Below are positions 58,999-64,000 of a stretch of 64,000 bases of DNA, piece after piece. The notes under the pieces are model-generated. The model ran no database searches. It saw nothing but the letters and a program-made list of their open reading frames with translations, and was not told the origin of the DNA. Each line of letters opens with the position of its first letter. Within the stretch, counting starts at the first letter, position 1. The position numbers and the translations under genes were made by a program. This stretch comes from Ruminococcaceae bacterium KH2T8 (GTDB lineage Bacteria > Bacillota > Clostridia > Saccharofermentanales > Saccharofermentanaceae), in contig FOIY01000003.1 of assembly GCA_900111435.1 (NCBI GenBank), positions 338,201 through 402,200 on the forward strand, written 5' to 3'.

Positions 58999-59818
58999 TG
59001 TGTTCGGCGAGGCGCGGGAAGCCGAGGTCGGTCAGGAAGGCGCGTAGCTCGTCGAGATTCTGATTCGAACGAGGTCCGACTACCAGTTCCTCAAACAACG
59101 TATCGTGACTGATGCCCTGCTCCGCGCACAGCAGATCGTACTTGATCTTGAGGTATCTCTTTACCTCGTGCTCCTTGCACTCATATTCGTAGCGGTATGC
59201 TTCGGACGATCTGCAGAAAGGCATTCCTACGAGGGTGTATACACGCCTTTCGCACTCGGCCCAGAAACTCCTGTTCTTGTAGCTGGGCGCATTCGTTATT
59301 ATGTTCGACACGAGTCTTTCGACAGTATCTGCGCCGTCCGTATTGACGACACCCGTCTCAAAATAATCCTTGAGTATCGAATAGAATGAATGCTTTCGGA
59401 TATCCGAATCGTAATAGACATTATTAAAGACAACGTTGCATCCTGACAGCAGGTCGGCGAAAACGCGGGTATTTATCTTGAGGCACACGCCGGTCGCGCG
59501 GTCGCCGTATCTTTCCCACTGCGAAGCGTCCTCTTCCTGAGATGAGAAGCACATCGCGAAAGGATACTCCTTGGACGCATTTTCGATAAGATCACAGAAC
59601 ATGTCAACACGCACGGGAGATACCGATTTGAAATCCTTTCGCACGGCACTCTCGATCTTGTTCGTGAACTCGATAAGCTCCTTCTTGTCATTCATCGTGG
59701 AAGTGTTGCCCCACCAGAACTCTTTGTTCTTGATGATCCCGAAGAGGGCCTTCATGGTGGTGTAATGGTAGATATATTCGCCGAATTCCTCGGTTATGTT
59801 ATTAGCTTTTACGAACAT
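58970..59818 (-). CDS. DUF2971-family protein
   Basis: 282 residues, soluble. The family pattern is clear: IYHYTTMKALFGIIKNKEFW at the start, NTSTMNDKKELIEF, then FAMCFSSQEEDASQWERYGD, the DUF2971 core. These proteins occur in phage-defence and mobile regions, but their activity is not known. GGGGGCG precedes the ATG. Its 3' end overlaps the end of the nuclease-like gene on the other strand. Confidence 0.87.
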   Translation of the reverse strand: MFVKANNITEEFGEYIYHYTTMKALFGIIKNKEFWWGNTSTMNDKKELIEFTNKIESAVRKDFKSVSPVRVDMFCDLIENASKEYPFAMCFSSQEEDASQWERYGDRATGVCLKINTRVFADLLSGCNVVFNNVYYDSDIRKHSFYSILKDYFETGVVNTDGADTVERLVSNIITNAPSYKNRSFWAECERRVYTLVGMPFCRSSEAYRYEYECKEHEVKRYLKIKYDLLCAEQGISHDTLFEELVVGPRSNQNLDELRAFLTDLGFPRLAEHIRMSDCPLR

Positions 59819-59856
59819 CAGGATCGCCCCCTTTTGACTACTAATATCTTACCACA

Positions 59857-59896
59857 AATAAAAACCGCCGAGCCCTTGTGAAAAGGCCCGACGGCT
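59857..59896 (-). terminator. Rho-independent terminator after the OB-fold-like lipoprotein
   Basis: On the minus strand GCCGTCGGGCC pairs with GGGCTCGGCGG with one mismatch and a short loop, followed by TTTTTATTTG. Confidence 0.88.
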
Positions 59897-59922
59897 CTGT
59901 AGATCACTTTCGATCAGATCTA

Positions 59923-60756
59923 TTACTTAACAGTAACGGATGTGATGTGGGGGTTAACGCCCTCGTACCAGTAAAGGAAGCCTTCCATATCAACTGTGTC
60001 GCCGATCTGAAGTCCTTCAACTGTCTGATAAACTTCTGTTGAGCTGTCGCAAAGGTAAGACTCAACCGTGAATGTGTAGCTCTGTCCGTCTACGGAAACT
60101 GTGAAGTAGAGGTCATCGCCCTGGCTTCCGGAACCGTCCCAGTTGTAAAGGAAAGCGTACTCTGTGTCATCGCCGTCGATCCTTGTAGCTTCAACAGTCA
60201 TGTCTGTGAAAGATACGAACTGGTTCTGCATGTCGATGAGATTAGCTGTACCGAGCATTCCTGTAACGTCTGTAGGATCTGCTACCCAGCTACCGTCCTC
60301 GATCTCGAAAGTAGCATCGATGATCTCAACTTCGCCGGACCACTCGGACTTATAACCTGTAACCTTGATCTTCTGACCGATCACGAGAAGAGCGTAGTCG
60401 TCCTCGGAGCAAGCCATGTTATAGCAGAAGTAAGCTCCGTCGGGATCCTGAAGATATACAGTAGCCTTGTCATCCCACCAGGACTGCTTAGCCTGTACGA
60501 AAGCCTCGATAACAACCTCTGTATCAAGGTCAGCAGCAACATACTCTTCGTATGTCATAACGCCTTCGCTCTTTGCAAGAGCATCGTCCGCAGCAGCTGT
60601 TGTCTCCTCAGCGTCAGTTGCCTCTGTTGTCTCTTCTGATGTCTCAGCTGCTGTTGTTGCAGCTGTTGTAGCTACAGTTGTCTCCTCTGTGCTTCCGCAT
60701 GAAGCGAGAGAAAGAGCCATAGCAGCAGTAAGTGTTACCGCAAGAAACTTCTTCAT
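59923..60756 (-). CDS. Lipoprotein with two OB-fold-like domains
   Basis: 277 residues. Signal peptide with lipobox LASC (Cys20), a Thr/Glu/Ala linker to about residue 62, then two beta domains: one with VIEAFVQAKQSWWDDKATVY and LVIGQKIKVTGYKSEWSGEV, the second with SFTDMTVEATRIDGDD and IGDTVDMEGFLYWYEGVNPH. The pattern (strand, loop, IGxxVxVxG) is typical of bacterial OB folds in surface lipoproteins. It may bind a small ligand or nucleic acid outside. GGAG precedes the ATG and a terminator follows. It has its own transcript. Confidence 0.8.
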   Translation of the reverse strand: MKKFLAVTLTAAMALSLASCGSTEETTVATTAATTAAETSEETTEATDAEETTAAADDALAKSEGVMTYEEYVAADLDTEVVIEAFVQAKQSWWDDKATVYLQDPDGAYFCYNMACSEDDYALLVIGQKIKVTGYKSEWSGEVEIIDATFEIEDGSWVADPTDVTGMLGTANLIDMQNQFVSFTDMTVEATRIDGDDTEYAFLYNWDGSGSQGDDLYFTVSVDGQSYTFTVESYLCDSSTEVYQTVEGLQIGDTVDMEGFLYWYEGVNPHITSVTVK

Positions 60757-60849
60757 AATTTTTTCTCCTTTTTCCTTTTAACAAAAGAATTGATGACCCC
60801 GAGATCCCTTCCCGAGGTCACCATAATTATACGACTTATGAGGGTCAAA

Positions 60850-62439
60850 TCACGTATTTTTGCGTTTTACGTGTCCATAAACTACATATGCACCAATTAA
60901 AACCCAGGTAACGCCCAGACATGTGAGCAAAATGACAGATGTTTCGGGCATCGGGCCAAGGTCTATCTTGCCGTACTGATCGAGGCGGTACATCGACTTT
61001 ACATCCTCAAAGAGCGCGTCGAGATACTGATCATCCACGGTGCCGCCACGCCTTACGCTCTTGACCGTATTTTCGATCATCTGACCCGCCGCATCTCGAA
61101 GCGACGTCGAGCCGTTAAACACAGGCGTCACGAAAGTATTCGGCGCGTTTTCGATGAGCATCCGAGAAGCCGCGATCTTGATATCGTAATGGGTAGTATC
61201 GTCTTCACCCGCACGCGCGAGATAATCGAGATATTCGGGATTATTCTGCGCCTTCAAGGTAACGGGAACATACCCCTCGGTCTCGGCATATCCCATCTGC
61301 ACCTCATCGGTCAGGAGATACTGCGCAAAGAGCCACGAAGCCAAGACTTCCTGAGGGTCATCCTTATTAAACACGCAGACCGAAGGTCCCTGGGAGATCA
61401 TCCTCATATTCGAAGGATCGTACTGCGGAACGGGATATACAACGGTCTCGAAATCGATGAGCTTATCCGCACTGATATCGATATTGGGAGCATGCGAACC
61501 CATCCATGTCGCACCTGCCGTCGAGTCGATCGCAAAGATGCACTGACCGGCATTTAAAAAGTTCGCGGGATAACTCGATATCTTAAAAGTCGAGAATGCT
61601 CCGCTTTGCGCATGAGTCGCTATCTCCGATAAGATCCCTCTCGTCGTATCGTTAAAGATCTCGATCGTACCGTCGGGGCTCGAATAACCCGCACCCTGCT
61701 GAGTGAGCATCTGGATCATCATGTTATCCGTGGACTTATAGATAAACGGTATCATGGTCATCTGATCATTTACTACGAATGAACCGTCATCATTTCTTGC
61801 CATAGCGGCTTCGGATACTTCCCAGACAAAATCCCATGTCAGGACTTCGGGGAGCTCATAGCCTAACGCCTCGACATAAGTCTTATTAACGTAGCACGCC
61901 TCCGTAGACCTCATATACGGGATCGCATAGTAGTGATCATCGAGCCTGCACTCGCCTATGAACTGAGGGACCAGCTCGTCAAATGTCGGTCCGTCGAACC
62001 TGACTTCACTTCCTCCGAGGCCATACTGCGGATCAGAGAAAAGATCGTCGAGCGGCACGACTACATTAGAGCCCGTCATATATGTCGCGATATGGTCGGG
62101 GTATGTGATGCAGACATTAGGCGTAGTATTGGTCGCTATATTCGTTATTACGTCGTTATAGATCTTTCCGTAATCCGTATAAAGACGGAGATTTACGGTG
62201 ATATTGGGATAGAGCTCCTCGAAAGACTCTATCGCCTGCTCGTAGATCTTGGTCTGCGCCCTGTTCGTATCGTTCTTCGCCCAGAATGTGATCTCATACT
62301 GCCTGCTCGTATCGAAAGAATCCGGCACGACAAAATCATTTCGTACATGCGCGCTGTGGCACGCGGTGAGCGATGCCGCCGATGCCGCAAGGATCGTGCC
62401 CGAGAGGACTACGGATATTATCTTCTTAATTGATATCAT
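60850..62439 (-). CDS. Sugar-type ABC transporter solute-binding lipoprotein with C-terminal membrane helix
   Basis: 529 residues. The N-terminal signal ends in lipobox LTAC, and the body is the family 1 solute-binding fold (ITFWAKNDTNRAQTKIYEQA; FEELYPNITVNLRLYTDYGK; YAIPYMRSTEACYVNKTYVE; GSHAPNIDISADKL). Unusually, the C-terminus has a further helix (SVILLTCLGVTWVLIGAYVV) and a basic tail, so the protein would be anchored at both ends. It overlaps the last permease gene by four bases and follows two permeases on the same strand. Substrate is probably an oligosaccharide or glycerol phosphate, by family only. Confidence 0.92.
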   Translation of the reverse strand: MISIKKIISVVLSGTILAASAASLTACHSAHVRNDFVVPDSFDTSRQYEITFWAKNDTNRAQTKIYEQAIESFEELYPNITVNLRLYTDYGKIYNDVITNIATNTTPNVCITYPDHIATYMTGSNVVVPLDDLFSDPQYGLGGSEVRFDGPTFDELVPQFIGECRLDDHYYAIPYMRSTEACYVNKTYVEALGYELPEVLTWDFVWEVSEAAMARNDDGSFVVNDQMTMIPFIYKSTDNMMIQMLTQQGAGYSSPDGTIEIFNDTTRGILSEIATHAQSGAFSTFKISSYPANFLNAGQCIFAIDSTAGATWMGSHAPNIDISADKLIDFETVVYPVPQYDPSNMRMISQGPSVCVFNKDDPQEVLASWLFAQYLLTDEVQMGYAETEGYVPVTLKAQNNPEYLDYLARAGEDDTTHYDIKIAASRMLIENAPNTFVTPVFNGSTSLRDAAGQMIENTVKSVRRGGTVDDQYLDALFEDVKSMYRLDQYGKIDLGPMPETSVILLTCLGVTWVLIGAYVVYGHVKRKNT

Positions 62440-63305
62440 CCCTTTGTACCTCCTCTGCTGACACCTGCCATTATCTTCTTGTGGAAGATCAGGAACAGTA
62501 CTATGAGCGGCACTGAGATCGCAACGACCGCCGCCATCATGGCAGGGATATTCTCACGTCCGAAGCCGTTCTCCCTTATCTCCTGGATACCGTTGGATAC
62601 GAGGAAATAGTTCGCGTCATCCGTGATGAGCCTGGGCCATACATATGAGTTCCAGCACTCAATGACCTTTAAGATTATTATCGTAACGATGGTCGGCTGG
62701 CAGATCGGTATCATGACCTTGAAGAGATACTTCAGATCAGAAGTTCCGTCGACCTTTGCGGCCTTATAGAGTTCATCGGGGATCTGCTCGAAGTTCTCCT
62801 TGAGCAGATAGATGTAGAATACCGAGGTTACCGACGGGAGTATCAGACCCGCGAAAGTATTTCGAAGTCCGAGGTTCGTGATGGTAACGAAGTTCGTTAT
62901 GATAACGAGCTCATTCGGGATCATCATGAGCGACAGGAACAGTGTAAATACCAGATTCTTTCCGCGGAACTGAAGCCTCGAGAAAGCGAATGCCGCGAAC
63001 ACGATAACGATCATCATGAGCGCCGTCGTAACGAGCGTGAAGATCAACGTGTTGGCGAAATACTTTCCTAAAGTTACCTGAGTAAATGCATCCTTATAGT
63101 TCTGCCACGTGGGAGATGTCGTATACATCTTCGGAACATATTCGGAGTTGTAACTGCCGTAGCTCTTAAACGACGTAAGGATCATCCAGTAAAACGGGAA
63201 TAATACGATAAGTCCCCAAAGCGAGAGGAGTACATATGTCACCGTCTTTCTTATGATCGCACCGGTCTTTGCCTGCTTACCTATCCTGGCGTAGTCATTT
63301 TCCAT
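62436..63305 (-). CDS. ABC sugar transporter permease, MalG/UgpE-like
   Basis: 289 residues with six membrane helices. The EAA loop is DELYKAAKVDGTSDLKYLFK ... IPICQP, which contacts the ATPase. FPFYWMILTSFKS at the N-terminus is characteristic of the second permease of carbohydrate importers. I start at ATG 63305, nine bases after GGAGG; a GTG at 63311 has poor spacing. It lies 16 bases after the first permease and overlaps the binding-protein gene. Confidence 0.95.
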   Translation of the reverse strand: MENDYARIGKQAKTGAIIRKTVTYVLLSLWGLIVLFPFYWMILTSFKSYGSYNSEYVPKMYTTSPTWQNYKDAFTQVTLGKYFANTLIFTLVTTALMMIVIVFAAFAFSRLQFRGKNLVFTLFLSLMMIPNELVIITNFVTITNLGLRNTFAGLILPSVTSVFYIYLLKENFEQIPDELYKAAKVDGTSDLKYLFKVMIPICQPTIVTIIILKVIECWNSYVWPRLITDDANYFLVSNGIQEIRENGFGRENIPAMMAAVVAISVPLIVLFLIFHKKIMAGVSRGGTKG

Positions 63306-63321
63306 GATCACACACCTCCGA

Positions 63322-64000
63322 TCACACAGGCTGCTTCCTGCTGATGAGCAGGTTGATGCAGGTTATCGTAAATACTATGGCGAACAGGATGAGTGCCGCC
63401 GCCGACGCATAGGACGGATATCCGCCCGAATCTCCGTAGAGCATGTCGTAAACATATCCGACGATCGTATTCATTCCGGCCGCATTAAGATTGGTTCCGA
63501 AGATCGCGACCTCATCCGAATATGCCTTGAAAGCACCGATAAATCCCGTGATCACAAGGTAGAAGATCATGGGAGATATCATCGGGAGAGTGATCCTCGT
63601 AAAGGTACGGAGCCTCGATGTACCGTCTATCTTTGCGGCCTTGTAGTAGACTTCGTCTACGGATGCCAGCGCGCTCGTAAGGATCAGGATCTTAAACGGA
63701 AGTACGACCCAGATCGTATAAAAGCACATGACGAACATCTTCGCCCAGTAAGGGCCGTCGATAAAGTCTATGGGGCCCGTCTTAAAGATCGCGAGAACCA
63801 TATTGATAAGACCGTCCGTATAGGGCGTCTTCTTGAACATGATCATGAAGACAAGTCCTACCGCGAGCGTATTTGTTACATACGGCAGGAAGAATATTGT
63901 CTGAAAGAGCTCCTTCAGCTTCTTTATCGAGTTAAGACCGAGAGCTATAAGGAGCGCAAGTCCCGTCGACAGAGGAACCGTGATTATTACGATTATGAAT
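63322..64000 (-). CDS. ABC sugar transporter permease, MalF/UgpA-like (5' end beyond the window)
   Basis: The frame is open to the window edge; the visible 225 residues carry at least four membrane helices, including IVIITVPLSTGLALLIALGL and TIFFLPYVTNTLAVGLVFMI near the edge and the EAA loop DEVYYKAAKIDGTSRLRTFT ... TLPMISP. First permease of the importer. The ATPase gene is not here; many Gram-positive sugar importers share one (MsmX-type) encoded elsewhere. Start and N-terminal part are missing. Confidence 0.95.
   Translation of the reverse strand, partial: FIIVIITVPLSTGLALLIALGLNSIKKLKELFQTIFFLPYVTNTLAVGLVFMIMFKKTPYTDGLINMVLAIFKTGPIDFIDGPYWAKMFVMCFYTIWVVLPFKILILTSALASVDEVYYKAAKIDGTSRLRTFTRITLPMISPMIFYLVITGFIGAFKAYSDEVAIFGTNLNAAGMNTIVGYVYDMLYGDSGGYPSYASAAALILFAIVFTITCINLLISRKQPV

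Overview
This window reads as chromosome of an anaerobic Gram-positive bacterium of the class Clostridia (gut or rumen type). Support: a phosphate acetyltransferase-acetate kinase pair, a desulfoferrodoxin-type superoxide reductase, strong GGAGG ribosome sites, lipoproteins and surface proteins with Thr/Glu-rich TTTEATTTE linkers, HD-GYP signalling, TmcAL and YitT proteins. The species cannot be fixed from the sequence.

Layout. 1-15.7 kb, minus strand: partial carB, then a tightly packed run read from 15.7 kb downward: pcrA helicase, dGTPase, YfbR-like 5'-nucleotidase, a membrane-anchored glucosaminidase, a cohesin/cadherin-like surface protein, GtrA, folC, a TPR-like membrane protein and thrC, mostly with overlapping stop and start codons. 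15.8-17.5 kb: an ECF S component divergent from a MocR/PdxR-type regulator that lacks its C-terminus. 17.5-17.8 kb: a non-coding block of unusual dyad repeats. 17.9-20.3 kb: pta-ackA. 20.3-32.4 kb: tmcAL, rpsT, a TrmH-family methyltransferase, a GT-C membrane protein, a beta-propeller/HD-GYP receptor, an SDR and a 2H phosphoesterase. 32.5 kb: tRNA-Pro(UGG), followed by an accessory island (32.6-39.6 kb) of small genes of unknown function, GNAT acetyltransferases, PH-like membrane proteins, an XRE-SpoT-type HD fusion and a broken 2H gene. 39.6-45.7 kb: a MerR-methyltransferase fusion with its own operator, an RsiV-like lipoprotein, and a DUF975 protein with a two-component system. 46-49.2 kb: two paralogous thioester-domain surface proteins. 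49.3-53 kb: a MacB-type tripartite ABC exporter. 53-57.5 kb: small membrane proteins, superoxide reductase, YitT and ilvE. 57.6-58.1 kb: a GC-rich block, two more copies of the dyad repeat and a 10-bp-phased repeat ahead of an orphan PD-(D/E)XK nuclease-like gene, which is convergent with a DUF2971 gene. 59.9-64 kb: an OB-fold-like lipoprotein and a sugar-type ABC importer cut by the window end.

Most notable points. (1) A 48-bp, four-box, dyad-symmetric element (geometry 8-4-8-8-8-4-8, boxes NNNCAAAT) occurs twice with exact geometry near 17.7 kb, where degenerate copies flank it and the MocR gene loses its 3' end, and twice again near 57.9 kb; one 20-bp arm is identical in both places. (2) PhoP-box-like YGTTAA-N5-YGTTAA repeats with 11-bp phasing lie upstream of the DUF975/two-component cluster and twice upstream of the first thioester adhesin, suggesting a local regulon. 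(3) Several genes appear to have leaderless transcripts. (4) Domain fusions and unusual architectures include XRE plus SpoT-like hydrolase, MerR plus methyltransferase, propeller plus HD-GYP, and a doubly anchored solute-binding protein.
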